This document shows, in pieces, positions 34,709 to 47,017 of a DNA stretch of 64,000 nucleotides. This DNA comes from Steinernema hermaphroditum (Eukaryota > Nematoda > Chromadorea > Rhabditida > Steinernematidae). A program made the translations under genes and the position numbers. Within the stretch, counting starts at the first letter, position 1; every line of letters begins with the position of its first letter. The stretch covers positions 3,968,001-4,032,000 of the forward strand of contig CM059625.1 of assembly GCA_030435675.1 (NCBI GenBank), in the 5' to 3' direction. The notes beneath the pieces are model-generated. The model saw nothing but the letters and a program-made list of their open reading frames with translations, made no database searches and had not been told where the DNA came from.

Positions 34709-36063
34709 TTCTTCTACGCGCTCGGAGCGCGCGCGAGCTGAGCGGGGCACACCCAAAATGCGACGCTGGAAAGTTTTTGTAGATACAATTAGGACGGCAT
34801 GTCAGCACGAGTTACACGACTGCTAATTAACGGCATCGCAACTGTTCTGCCTCCTGGCATTTCGGCGAAGCTCCGGCACGCGCTTCGTCCATGTTACGGT
34901 ATTCGCGTGCCCAGTTTTTGAACTGCGCAAACTTTTTTGGCATCCTAATGCGCCGCGCCTATCGGAATGTCTTCGGCACGTTTGGCTTTTGATCTTGACC
35001 GTGATTACCGTCAAATTTATGCACCTAATTCCGAACGATACTTGCGTTCAAAGAACTTTTACACTTATTTTCAGAGCATCAGCAAAAAATTGAAGCGAAG
35101 CGCGGTGAAGTGATCGCGAAGTGATGTCATCGTGATCAGGTCGTTCATCAAAACCGGGTAGATTATCACAAATAACTGGCCCCTACAGTGAACAGTTCAT
35201 AGAAAATGTGATGTTTCGTGACGTCTCATATTTGATTTGACACCAGTCCACATCTTTTCGAGCATGGTATGAGCACAGTCCACATCTTTTCGAGCATTTC
35301 GAGCATTTCGAGCAATTGAGTTACCGCAAAATGTCCTGTGTCCTGATCCTCATGTTCCAAGGTCGTGAGCCAAGTACTATAAGAATGTGCCTAGAAAATG
35401 TGCTGATATTCGTCATAGCCCTTAATTCCGGGATGTTCCATGCCATATTGTGCTAGATGACAGCTTTAAATTGATAAAATGAAGAGGATTCACCTGATGA
35501 ATACCGTGGTGCTGCCGGACTGTGGCATCGTCCTTCTACATGCCTTCTCTTTTCTCTTTGAAACATAAGCACACGCAAGCTGTTGTTTTTCTCTTCTGGT
35601 AAGAAAGTTTAATTTCGAATGCATTACAATATGTATTTCAGTAATACGTCTTTCACAGTTTCACCTGCCCACCTCTTCGCTTTTAAGAATGAAGGTGTTT
35701 TCTTCTAATATGTTAACGTAATTGCTATTCATTACTTTGTTTCAAGGACAATTCGGTTACAGTAAATGTTTATAGCTTGCATCTCGTCATAAGGCATCAT
35801 AAGTGAATTTGGTTGGCTTGTGACTAAGACAGTTACGTTCGTGCGAAGATCAGAACAGGGCTGTTTGACTTTTTAATCTCAGCCACAAAAAAAGATGTTT
35901 ATGCATATGATCTTGCGAGCGTACGCTCAACCGCTCAGACGACCGTTCGATTCAAACCAGCCTTGTCCCCTTCGGCTATTTGTCGAAGCGTCCAAGAAAT
36001 CGCACATTCGCTAGAGATCAAAAAAGAACTGTTTGTGTGTGTGACTTATTCCGAAATGCCTGT
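34709..36063. other. Intergenic stretch with a short internal repeat
   Basis: No gene recognised. At 35243-35320 the segment AGTCCACATCTTTTCGAGCAT occurs twice and is followed by further TTTCGAGCA units. Confidence 0.4.
35243..35320. repeat. Short direct repeat with TTTCGAGCA units
   Basis: AGTCCACATCTTTTCGAGCA occurs at about 35245 and 35278, about 33 bp apart; the second copy is followed by two more TTTCGAGCA units. Confidence 0.7.
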
Positions 36064-36115
36064 GCGGTGATTAGCTTCTGAGTGTACCGCGCCCTCCGCG
36101 ATGACTAATCACCGC
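36064..36115. promoter_or_regulatory. Perfect 11-bp inverted repeat (stem-loop or paired site)
   Basis: GCGGTGATTAG at 36064-36074 is the exact inverse of CTAATCACCGC at 36105-36115, with a 30-bp CG-rich spacer. Each arm contains the TGATTAG core that homeodomain proteins often bind. It lies about 330 bp upstream of the TATA box at 36446, so it may be a paired regulatory site. Confidence 0.5.
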
Positions 36116-36357
36116 CTGAGGTCACACTCGCCCTCGTAGATCACGCTTGCCCATGCATCATAACCCCGGCCAGCTTCTGCGAATTCCATGCATTCCGACC
36201 CGTCTGCTTGTGCAGGCGGACTCACCGCACCGCTCTACCGTATCCCACGGCAGTCGTGTCTTCGCCCACCGCCGCCGAAGTCAGAGGGCGTCGTGACGCG
36301 TCGCGTACCTCCTTCGATCACGCCTATTAGAAGCGAACGAGCTCTCACCACGCGCGG

Positions 36358-36365
36358 TGACGTCA
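36358..36365. promoter_or_regulatory. CRE/ATF-type site TGACGTCA in a promoter-like region
   Basis: Perfect CRE about 80 bp upstream of a consensus TATA box, the usual position for a functional CREB/ATF site. Confidence 0.5.
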
Positions 36366-36445
36366 AATTCTGTTGGGGCGGTTGCTTCGAAGCGCCGCCC
36401 CTCCGTGTTCGTTCTCCCCTTCCCCCTTTCTCGCCACCCTCCGCC

Positions 36446-36454
36446 TATATATAA
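36446..36454 (+). promoter_or_regulatory. Consensus TATA box (TATATATAA)
   Basis: TATATATAA in a GC-rich setting, with a CRE upstream and pyrimidine-rich, AUG-poor sequence downstream that looks like a 5' leader. Transcription on the plus strand would start near 36475-36485. The first AUG is at 36691. Confidence 0.55.
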
Positions 36455-36475
36455 CGAAATCTTTCCACCACAGCT

Positions 36476-37110
36476 CGTCTATCATAACTGTCACATTCAC
36501 ATCAGCCACAACTAATTATACATTGGCTTATCTCCTCGCTCGCTGATTCGCTCCCATCAGCCAGCCGAAGCCTACTCTCGCTCTGCTCCCTGTGATCCGA
36601 TCCGATCCACCCCCGTTCGACAATTCGCTTATTGTCGACCGCTCCGTTCGTCCGTCCGTGACTCAACCGAAGCCGTTCGCATCCGCTGCAATGGCCAACT
36701 GTCTCCCTCCATGGCGCTACGGTCTCGACGACTGCGCCGACCTGATTTGAGCCATTCGTGGCCCGGCCCGCCCATTCCCTCTTGTGGCGTTGGTCTCATC
36801 GTGTTGAACATGCCGACTTCTCCGTTTTCGCTGTCGCGATGACCGCTTTCCCGTCGGAAAGAGCTTCTCCAGCTCGGCTCAAATGGAAGAAGACCGAAAA
36901 AAGAAGACTTAACGTTTCGCTTCAACTCACCACCACTTCGGCCTAGAAACTTTGCCAACCCCTTTATCCCAAAGCTTTATCACCGCCTGCCAAAAACGAG
37001 CAGTTAGCAGAAAATCGTTCTCCTTCTCTCTCACTCTCAGCTCTTAATCTCGCATATGTAGCCCTGTCTACGGGTAATCACTCACCCCCTCCCGCCATAG
37101 AAGTTTTTAG
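36476..37110 (+). ncRNA. Putative transcript leader or non-coding RNA downstream of the TATA box
   Basis: About 600 bp of C/T-rich, CpG-rich sequence follow the TATA box. The first AUG, in a good context (GCAATGG), opens only a 19-codon frame, MANCLPPWRYGLDDCADLI, at 36691-36750. No long frame follows on this strand. It may be a long 5' leader with an upstream ORF for an exon I failed to find, or a non-coding RNA. The existence of a transcript is inferred from the promoter elements only. Confidence 0.3.
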
Positions 37111-40100
37111 CAGGTCCCCCCATCTTACTCCCGACGAATTGTATGTTCATATACAGTAACCACATCGAACAGTCTAATACTTCCAACGTATTATTTCGAA
37201 AGTAATCAGAATCTGATTCCCCCAATTATGTACATATTGTGCGATCGAATTGTTGTATGTATTATTTGCTCTCCGCACTCCCTAACGGTTTAAGTCTTTG
37301 TTGATGCATTTACATGCGAACGATCTCTATTTATTAAGAAAATCGTGTAAATATAAAGAATGCGAAGATAAATGACAATTAATGTATTTGTTTGTTGCTC
37401 TGCCTGTTTACATAGCGATACATAAGGAAGGTTTTCTCGAAATGTCGGCCGGAAAGGTTCCACAGTTCTTCAGAGAGGCGCGAGGGGCGTCAACCCGTGA
37501 ATAAGTGCGTGATTGACGACGCTGTTTACCGTCGGCACAATTTATCAAAACAAATTAGAAAAGCAACACGGTACCGAGATCGAGTGGACCGTGAAGCGTG
37601 TGACAATGCCGGACATGGCTTAGTTCGGTTCGGTTCGGTGTGTGTGCGTATGTGTGCAAAAACGGTGATCTCGCGATGTGTCTGAGGCGCTTTCTTTTTC
37701 TTCTCCTTCTCCAAACAGTCGACCGGGCAGTCGACTTCATCTCCTTCTTCTTCGCTGACGGCGACGACGCTCTCCGCGGTTGCTGCTGGAAGTAGAAGAA
37801 TTGGAGATGGCGGTGGCGACGGTGCTATGTCGACGCCCCGCGACGGACGGTGCACCCTTTTCAGATGCACATTCTCCACATTCTTCGCCTAATTAACAAC
37901 TAATCGATCTAATTCTCATGATGCTCAAACAAGACCGTCGCCACTTCTTGCGGCTAATCTCACTCGCAGCCAGCGTTTCACCGAAAACGGTGCTCGTCCG
38001 GCGGGAATGCCAGTTTCCTGGTTACGCCCTCCTTTACCCGACTCTGCAGGTCGACTGGAGTCAGGATGGCTGCGTGGATGGGTGGGGGTAGAGCACACGT
38101 AAACCACTTGATCAAAGATCAAGGTTGGCGGGAACGCCTCCCGCTCCGGCGATCTTCTGTCGTCGGCCATGTTCCTCTTCGTTCCATCTTCACTCTCGCC
38201 ACACCTCTTCTTCCTTCAGCAGCCTAACAGTTCACGCGCTTATTATATTTCTCGTCTTTTATTTTTAGCACCACGTGCATCGCGTGCGGCGGTCTGGCTA
38301 GCGGCCAACCGGTTGCGAGACGGCTAACGTCTTAAAAGCGTTAGAGCCTAGGGCGAACCACAAAAGAGTTCAACGAAATCAGAAGTGCATCCGACTGTGA
38401 TCCCAGTGATCGAAAGTGAAAACGACCTTTCCATTCCATCATATCTCATGCCGAAATTTTTCTACACCAGCATCCAACAGTAACGATTTTGAAATGGTGA
38501 TAATGATGTCTATCGTTCTAATGATGATGCATGCGGCCACGCCGCGGCTGGATTCCACTTGACCATCTGAGCATGACTTGAACGAACGAATGTTGTGGTG
38601 GGGGCACACGCGCCCTTGAAACGGAACACTAATCGCCGAACGATCTGATCTGTCAGTTGTCTGTCATACTTCTTGCAGCAGGAACGCCGCAAGAACGCGA
38701 CAAGGAACAGCAACACAACAACAACGCACTTACTTCCACGGAAAGTGGATGTGATTTATGGAACCCTACGGTGATGGCCGGCCACGAATCCTGACGCAAT
38801 GACGACGATTTGGATGAGAAACAAAAACTCGTTTATTCCAACTCTATAATAAACTAAGAAGCTGCTAAATTTGGATATTTGCACTTTATACTTAATTCTA
38901 TTAATCAAGACGCTGATGTGGAGCTGACAGAAATCACGGTGATGCGCTAAAGCGTCGCCGCGAATAGTAGACAGAGATAGAAGAGAGCACCTAAAAATAT
39001 ACACGCAGAACACGTTCCTCTGTTCGGTTCGGGTAGAAAAAGTGGTGACACCGGGTGAACGAAAAAGCGATGAGAAGAAGCGTCCGATTTTCATAGCTTC
39101 TTGGTGCACAGTGTAACACAGTTCCATGGAAACAGCATACCGAAAATGACTCTTTTTTCATTGTTACACATCGTTGACACATTCCTTTGGAAACGCTTTC
39201 TAGCCACCTTTGCACACTTTCGAAGTTCCAATCCTTGCAGTTCTGGTTCTATTGGGTGCCACCGAAGGGTTGCATTCATTCACTTCTACTATACGTTGTT
39301 ACACTGGCGGAACGTTACTCGTTTTCACTTTGCACCAGGTTATGTACGGGGCTAAAAATAGCACAGTCTGTTTGAAAGCACTGAGCTCTTTGTCAATAAA
39401 AAATAAAAGAAAAACGGATGAATCGAATAGAATAGATTGAATGGAAGGTGTTGATGAACAAAGGTTCAGCATCGTACCGCTGCACTTTCTTATCGATAAA
39501 TTCAACTATTTGCTGTGACAAACGCTAATCAGGTTTGCGATAAAGGGCAGTAAATGAAAGTCCGAGCTCATTCCCATTGATGCTATAAAAAGTAGAAAAG
39601 GGAGCGGCATTTTATGTACGTTAGTCCAGAAAATCGGTTCATAAATTCCTCATGTCCTCAGATCCTGGAAGACAAATCGTTGTGTTCCTCATTTCAATCT
39701 AGCATCATCCATCAAGTTCTAGTTTTTTCACACGCATCGTATATCATAGACATGGCCAAAGTTCAACGATAAAACCAAAACATCCATTAAGCTTTTCTTA
39801 GCCACAATTGCACTTTTGTTTTGCTCAAAAAATAAGAATGAAACACTAGTGTAGTCATTTAATGAGCCAAATGAATAGTGAACTAATAAAAGTAGCCGGT
39901 TTTTTTGAAAGCCTACCTGCACTAATAGCGGCTCGTCACTTTCCATAGATCACTTTATAATGTCGGTACCGTCTAGATCTTTGCTCAATTTTACTATGCA
40001 GTAGTGGAAAAAAATACCCTGCAGCAGACTACCGCGGGTGTGAGCGTAAACATTAAGGACAAACGGCATTCTTCCGAAATGGGCGACTTTTTTGCCAAGC

Positions 40101-40420
40101 TCGATGGGCGTCACCCACAACTCTAAATTAGGCAAGCTGTAGCAGGTGACGAGATGTCTGAAAACAAGGGAATATACTACTAACTATGAATGATTTCTTT
40201 CATCTTTTGTCCAATCACTGTCGTCCCGAAGGTCGAAAATCCGTCGAAAAAATCATAGGAAGCGTCACATACAGCTTGTTACGGTCTTATTCGTCTGTTG
40301 TTTTCAATTGTCGATCTTTGGAAACGCACCAAACTCTTATCATATGACCTAAAAAAGGAAACATATCAACAACCAACTTTTAATGCTAAAACCGGAACTA
40401 CAAAGTGCCCGACATCGAAG
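37111..40420. other. Intergenic with a GC-rich patch and possible first exons
   Basis: At 38170-38109 on the minus strand ATG opens MADDRRSPEREAFPPTLIFD, and a basic/acidic frame lies at 37880-37680. They could be 5' exons of a minus-strand gene but no domain or consistent splice model emerges. The rest (38.2-40.4 kb) shows nothing recognisable. Confidence 0.3.
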
Positions 40421-41060
40421 CTGTTTTCCATTTAGTCTTTGGTCAGCTGTCCAATTCTACAAAGTGTGAAGAAGCATCTGCAACTCGGCCAAAAACGTGA
40501 ACTCTTGGACGTTTGCTCTTTTAAGCAGCACGGGTATGTATTTACCGTCGAATTACACCGAAGCACGGCAAAAAGACAATATCGTAAATCAGCAGACGGT
40601 GGTGTGGTCGAGTCTATTAATATCGAGCGGATTAAACTAGACGTTGAGCAACAGGTTTTTCGCGTCTCCTTATCCGTTCTTCCTTTTCTTCGTAAACAGA
40701 CACATTTTTGAAATGTTTCGACAGTCTTTTGTCTGCGTAACGTGTAAAGGATGTACAACAAACATGACCGGGACGCGGGTATTTCATCGAAATTGCGTCA
40801 AAAACATCATTTATTAGGGTCCACGTGAGTTATACTCACCATCATAAATCACTTTCTACGTTTCGAAGTTTCGCAACAAGATCGGCTGATCGATAGGTCG
40901 GAGGTGCAGTGACTAGTGACGACGGAGCTCGAGACGACCTCTGCGGTTCTGACATTGTTTTCATAACAGCGCCTGATCTTCACTGCTACTGTCATCAGTC
41001 TCGGCGAAGTGCTCTCAGTCTGACTTGCTTTCTGATGACGGCATAGGTGTCAGCTTGGCG
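40421..41060. other. Region with competing exon-like frames on both strands
   Basis: Plus strand: after an acceptor-like TTTTCCATTTAG a 93-codon frame (40433-40711) runs to TGA. Minus strand: an ATG near 40963 opens a 40-codon frame starting MKTMSEPQRSSRAPSSLV, and another short frame upstream ends in DDSSSEDQALL. All look protein-like, so this block is probably coding on one strand, but I cannot decide which. Confidence 0.3.
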
Positions 41061-43810
41061 ATAAGGTCGACAATGACCTGTTGACAAGTTGTTCTTGGAA
41101 AGAGAAACGGTTTAAAACCGGAAGAAATTTGACCCGCCTGCCTACTCCTTTTGAACGCCCGATCTTTGATAAGAGTGGACTGAAAGGTCACGTACGGGGC
41201 AACGATCTATGAGGGAGCGTGGAACCACAAGGGTCGGCGAGTATGAAGCGTTATCTCCATCACAAAAGGACCAGCTGGTCCACAAGTTTGTGCAGAGCTC
41301 TTGGTCATGACAACGTCTTCAGCTCTGAATCCTGATAGCTTGTCGCCAAAAGCATACATCGCCCTGCCTTGTACCAAGAACGTGACTTTCAAACTGTTTG
41401 AAATTCTATCTCTGCTGAAGGCTTGTTTATCTCAGTCAGTATTATGGCAATTATTACACTGCGCAACAGGGTCAACAAGTCAACAGTTGAATTTAACAAA
41501 AAGGAGAGCAGCTGAATTGTTTTCGACGTTCCAATAGGTACAGCAAAACAGTGTCGTCACAGGGGAATGGAACAGACTGTCATTGCAAGGAAGTTTTACA
41601 CTATGGAACTAAAATCGAAATATAAATTCGAAGCGGAGAAATTATTTATTGATTTGGAAACGATTCAGGTGCCTCATTAACGGTATTACGTCGAGTGCAA
41701 CGTCTGATGCTGGACAATAGAGTCAGATATCGCACAATTAACGTCGATCTTCTTATAACTTTGCCTAGAGACGGTGTCCCAGTGGAGCGATCTTCCTCAG
41801 TTCCATCAGAGTGGGTGGACATCAGTGAGGTCAAAAGCAGAGCTCGGTAGAAGCGTAGACGGTGGAACACGGTCGAGTGGAATCTTTACATTGGAGCAGA
41901 TAGAATTGTTGTTGATCTGTGCTTCGGAGTCCGTCATAACGATCGATATGAAGCCTCACATATCTGGAATACGTAATATAACAGCATATATGGGACACTT
42001 GATCAAGTAGTTGTGATATGTATTCTTTGATGGAAATCGTTTCTAAGATTCCGAACTTTTTCATTCGTATTACACCCATGATTTACAGTAACATTCCTGC
42101 TTGTCATATCACTGTGTTGCAAATTTCATCATTTTTTTGTCGCACCGCTCATGTTTACAGACGACGAATGCTATTATTAGTAAACACAAATAAAATGGCC
42201 AACGCCCAAAAAACGTGTTCCCCCTCAGCCAACTTCGCCTTCCTGGTCACCGCGAAATCAAAACCGAACACAGCCTATACGTGACTTTTTGGACATGTTT
42301 AGTTGAACTCCCGACGATCCTCGGGCAGCGAACCTTGGCACATTGCAGATGGAAGTCACGTGCCATCGGCGGCCATAACGTTGGGCGTAATGAACTCACA
42401 CTCACGCTTGCACAAACCACATTACGGTCGTCGACCACTGTTCGCCCTTCGGCTCTTGCTTTGCTCCTGCGCTCGCGTTCAAGAGTCCATTCAGCCGCCC
42501 TTTTCGGCGCAGAACTGGCGAAAGACAAAAAAGTTAAACGAAGAGGCGAGATTAAACGTTCTTTGCACCGTGGCCAGTTTAGCGACAGTCGCACCACAAT
42601 CTGACGCTCTCGAATCGCTCTCGTCTCTGCGCCGCCACTAATTAGTCACATACACGCGCGCGGGCGTCGAGCAACTACCGCATTCTTGAGCGATTTGGTT
42701 ACGTCACACGCATCGCTCGGCATGGCGGCGATCTCCAGTCCGAAATGGAACGAAAACGAAGAAAGCGAGTTTTTTTTTTGTTTGCATGGTAAGGCTATGG
42801 TAACTGTGTGGGCGCACAGTTACAGTACTCAAACAAACAACAATACGCTACAGTACGCCCAATGCCAAGCAGCGAGGAATGTAGAGTTTGGGTCGGAGCT
42901 GCTAAAAACAGTTTGCGGCGGAGGATGCAAACGTGGTGTAGAGAACGGGTTTACGTCTTGCCATCTTCGGGTCGGCGAAGCGATCAGGTTCAACTTGTTG
43001 TCTCAAGCTGCAAACCTTTTGCCAAAGCGGTTCATCACCTGTTATGTGCGGCCACGGCCACACCCGAACTGTTTGGTGCATCTGACGCCGCCGCGTTGTT
43101 GACTCGTGTTGCAAGGCGAAACGGTGACGACACTGGTTCGATTAGACAGCAGTCATCGCGCTGCCAAACATCACGCCAATTAGAGCGAGCTTGTGGGGGG
43201 TGCGCTGACAAGCTAAATGCTGGAAGTTGATGGTGATGCTGCGACAACATATAGTTTGGCGAGCGATCAACGTTTCGATCGAAATTTTCTACGATCACCA
43301 CGAAAAGGTTCAAAGTTCTCGGAGACCTTTGTAGCACCGAGCAGAACACATGGCTTGTCATACGCAATCGCCATAATGCCGAAAAACTGTTCTACATAGA
43401 TAATGTTAGGAAGGAATGTAGGTCCAGCTGGGTTCGACGGGGCCAGCGCACGTATGGGGGTTTATCCATAAATACCGTCGATGAGCCTAAAATTGAAATT
43501 AATTTAATACATTTTTTATTGCTGCCATTGATAACGTTGATGTTCCGCGTTGTCACCCTGAAAAAGGTTCCAAAAGAAGACCGTTCCTGCAGCGGTGAGA
43601 TGCAGGAATACACTTTCAGGAGCTCGTTCAACCCAGATATTGTTTACTTGTTGTCAGATTGTGTTGACCGTGGTGACCATCCACGTCGAATCCCCCGTTT
43701 TCCGACATTTGCTCTCTGGAAGCAAACAAAAAGTTTGCCTATCAAAGCATGTAATTCAAATCATCTGAATTTCGTCTCTTAAATTTGCATGTAGAAAAAG
43801 TACCGCTCTT
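41061..43810. other. Intergenic, nothing recognised
   Basis: A GC-richer patch at 42300-43200 has overlapping frames on both strands without recognisable content. The minus-strand AATAAA at 43515-43520 could serve the candidate gene at 43811-44118. Confidence 0.35.
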
Positions 43811-44118
43811 TCACTTGAGGATGATTTTGAAGCAGGTCTGTTTAAAGAAGTTAACCCTCAAATCATAGTAGCAATCCTGAAAAATTTCTGGAATCGTCTT
43901 GTCGTCTATAGTCGTGCTGGCGGAATCCATCTCGAGGGCATTTGAAAGCCTTTTACACATAAATTCCCGACCATTCCAATAGTATATAAGCCGTTACTCG
44001 TTTCGTTAGCTGTGGAAGAGCTATATTTTTTCCCATCGACGGTATTTATGTACCACCTTATAGATCCACTACCACAAAAACTCTTCACGTTACAGCCGAA
44101 CCTACCGATTTCGCTCAA
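43811..44118 (-). CDS. Candidate small cysteine-containing protein, last two exons (unrecognised)
   Basis: On the minus strand the segment 44118-43957 is open for 54 codons and ends at a donor (TGT before GTAAAAGG). After an 80-nt intron ending GAAATTTTTCAG, the last exon 43876-43811 adds DCYYDLRVNFFKQTCFKIILK and TGA. Both junctions are phase 0. The first part contains CNVKSFCGSGSIRWYINTVD and SNGLYTIGMVGNLC. Tryptophan and cysteine placement is reminiscent of a small extracellular beta domain, but no family is recognised. The 5' exon and start are not defined; an ATG near 44223 followed by MIFFGSIGTKWIT could be upstream. Confidence 0.38.
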
Positions 44119-46388
44119 GATCAGTGAAATCCGGGAAGCTCGTACAGTAACAAAGTTTACAGACGCTACTCGTAAATGACAATTTTACGTTCTAATCTTT
44201 TCTCTTCACTAACAGTAATCCATTTCGTACCAATACTTCCAAAAAAGATCATGAGCCAAATTAAACTGGTCGTTCAATATCGTTTACTAGGATGCCAAGC
44301 ATAACACTTCCCTGTTGCTTTTTTTGTTCCCGATCTTGAAGAGGGCGAAAGAGCAGAAGTCAGACGTAAGGCCTTATGACTTCGCTTCAGTAAATTGTCA
44401 ACAAAATTTGAGAGTTCCGTTGTCGATATTGACTGGGAACGTTGTTGCCAAATGTGGGAATTATATATTACAGTACCACCGCCGGCAGCGTGAAGAAGTT
44501 CACATAGGACAACGTTAGTCTCACAGAGAGATCAGCGCTGCTCACAGAGGGGACATGAAACGTGACCGCAAGCAGGAATTTTCGCTTGTTGTTTACATCA
44601 AATCAACGGGCAGACGTTGCAAAGCGTTAATTCGATTAACTGAGGGCTTAAATTTAGTGGCAAACATGTGAGGAATTGTTTCAAAGAGCAAAGTGCTCTC
44701 TTGCGTTGGCGCTGTTGTTCTCGCTTCGTCTAAGACATCAGACGACCAAAGACTAGTTGCAGAGGAAAACTTGATTCGGACAACGTGTCTCTGCCGTCTG
44801 TCACCACTTCATTACTCATCTTCCTGGATAGCTGAAAGGATTTGTCAGGAAATAAGATATTTTAGACACGCGCGTCAAAGCTCGTATTGAAATATTGCGT
44901 CATAGCAAGGAGAATTTCGAAATCTGAATGTCCGAAAATGCTCGTAAGGTATTTCGAGAAAACACTTCGAGAATTGGTGAGAATTACTGACATCGAGTAA
45001 ACAAACATGGAAAGGAATCAGCAATAGAGCGTTCTCGAAACGACTGTCATTCCTTAGACTCCATTGCTAATTAAAGCGCCGGCTAAACGCAAATGGTCCA
45101 GGGCCTTTCCAATGAAAACACAACAATGATCAGTGCTTTACTACTGCATAGTGGATATCCTATTTAAACGGAGAACCGATGGCTTCGTTGGTCTATATTA
45201 GCATTTTTCTAATCGCATACATAGGGACAAAATAGGGACAAGGAACCCTACACCCAATTTTAGCCAATTTTGTGAGTAGATATCTTCCGTCCGCTGGGCC
45301 AAAGGCTTTAAAGCCAAAATAGGAACGCGTAGAAGCGTTTATTATACGTAAAAGGCTGTCTGCCACTCCGAATATTTGGCCATTCTTAGGTATCTACAGG
45401 ATCGGACGGTATTCGTTTATCTTACTCTGCTAAGGCCCCCCGGTACGAAATAAGGATGTTTGTTTATAAGTATGTTAAATAGCAGCGAAGCATGGAATAC
45501 CGATCTAATGAAGACTTCAAGGAACCCAGTAATGAGAGCTTATGGTTGCTATATTGACACCTTGAAAAGCTATCTTCGCCAGCTTTGCAGCCACCAAAAA
45601 AAGTACTCTGTTTTGCAATAATGTTGAATCAAGATAGGTCGTACACATCAAGGGTTTTTGACTGAGCTTCAGGTCTCACTAAAATCACGTTCGTCAGATT
45701 CGAACTGATCATGACCGTACCTTGGAATCCTTACTGAAATGTTGGTTTGACCAGTCATCAGCCTTCGAAAGTTGATCGTTCAAAGATCAAACGCTCAATG
45801 AGCAGACTCACAGAAAGCAGTGCCGCAATTCTGTGTTATTCTTAGCCAACTATCTTAAGGAAGGAAATAACATGAATTATGTTCGCCAAAGAGTCTTCTC
45901 AAATTGGTGCTCATTTCGTTCCATCAAAAATTCCTCGCCTGCACTTGGTAAACAAGGTATGTCTGCCACTGTGTCTGTGTGTTTCTATCTCATGCGTTCC
46001 ATTAAATAGATGTGTAGTTTTTAGTTGTATTTTATGCATTGTAACCCGACCCCAATCAGTTCCATTTTCATATGGCGCTTCCTCCCTTCCACCGGCTTTA
46101 TATAGGATCCAGGATGTTATTAATCAACAGTGTTTGTGTCGTCATCTGTTTTTACCCGCTTCCTCGACCAACTTTGTGTAAAATATGATCTGTATTTGTC
46201 TGCTGTAACAGCTGTGACGACACCAAATCAATACAGAAATAAGGAACTTCTCCATGGGTGCAAAGAAGGAGAGTGTCTGGGCTACTGCGGGGAAAAAAGA
46301 TTAGCATGGATTATCGATTTAGGATGAAAGATCACTCGGTACCCGAAGCTTGGATTGCGCCTAGTCATTTGACGCTTGGATCAGCGTT
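44119..46388. other. Intergenic, nothing recognised
   Basis: A plus-strand frame at 44315-44518 is open but unsupported. Otherwise AT-rich sequence without recognisable genes. Confidence 0.35.
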
Positions 46389-46480
46389 GATGCAATACGG
46401 TTTGACTTGTTTCGCTGCAAACCGCCGTCCATTTGCCGAAGACGACCCGAACCAGGCGGTGACGTTGTAGATCAAGATCG
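46389..46480. repeat. Inverted repeat pair, left arm
   Basis: About 90 bp containing GGTTTGACTTGTTTCGCTGC and GCCGAAGACGACCCGAA, matching the inverse of 46934-47017 with roughly three-quarters identity. The arms are separated by about 450 bp; no transposase lies between them. Confidence 0.6.
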
Positions 46481-46933
46481 CTTTTCGCGAAACTTGACGT
46501 GTTCACAGAGATTCAATAATACAAAAATCGGAGACTAAGTGGCTTTCAGCAACAAGGGGTTGACGATAATTTAACAATGTTAACAGATACTATGCAGAAA
46601 CGGCAGAATGCAGAAGCTCAGTGGCGGTCTACAGTCTACAGAGTGAATCTACCGAAAATTGCAAGATAAGCCGCTTGGGGTGAGCTTAAATAAATCTCGT
46701 TTTATTGAATAAGTGGCTTTTAGCGATCCATGGGACGCAGGACGACTACATTGACAGATTACGATCGCCAGTAAGGTAAAACTTTCATCTCCTTGCCGTT
46801 TCGAAGTTAAAAGTGTGTATAATATAAAGACACAATGTCTATTAAGTTTCCATTCCTACCAAGTTACTGAAGTTATCATCCGTCACCTGAATCCGAATTC
46901 ACTCCTATGCGGTCCTTGATCCAGAGTGAGCCC
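46481..46933. other. Spacer between inverted arms
   Basis: AT-rich, no open frame of interest. Probably the interior of a non-autonomous element or of an inverted duplication. Confidence 0.4.
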
Positions 46934-47017
46934 GATCTACTACGTCACGACCTTCTTCGGGTCGTCTTCGACAAACGCTGACGGTTCGCGACCAAACAAG
47001 TCAAACCACATTGTGTT
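46934..47017. repeat. Inverted repeat pair, right arm
   Basis: Inverse of 46389-46480: CTTCGGGTCGTCTTCGACAA and GACCAAACAAGTCAAACCAC on the plus strand. Confidence 0.6.

Noticed and set aside
36188..36454. 88-codon plus-strand frame
   Set aside because: It runs into the TATA box and consists of proline/arginine-rich promoter sequence; more likely non-coding.
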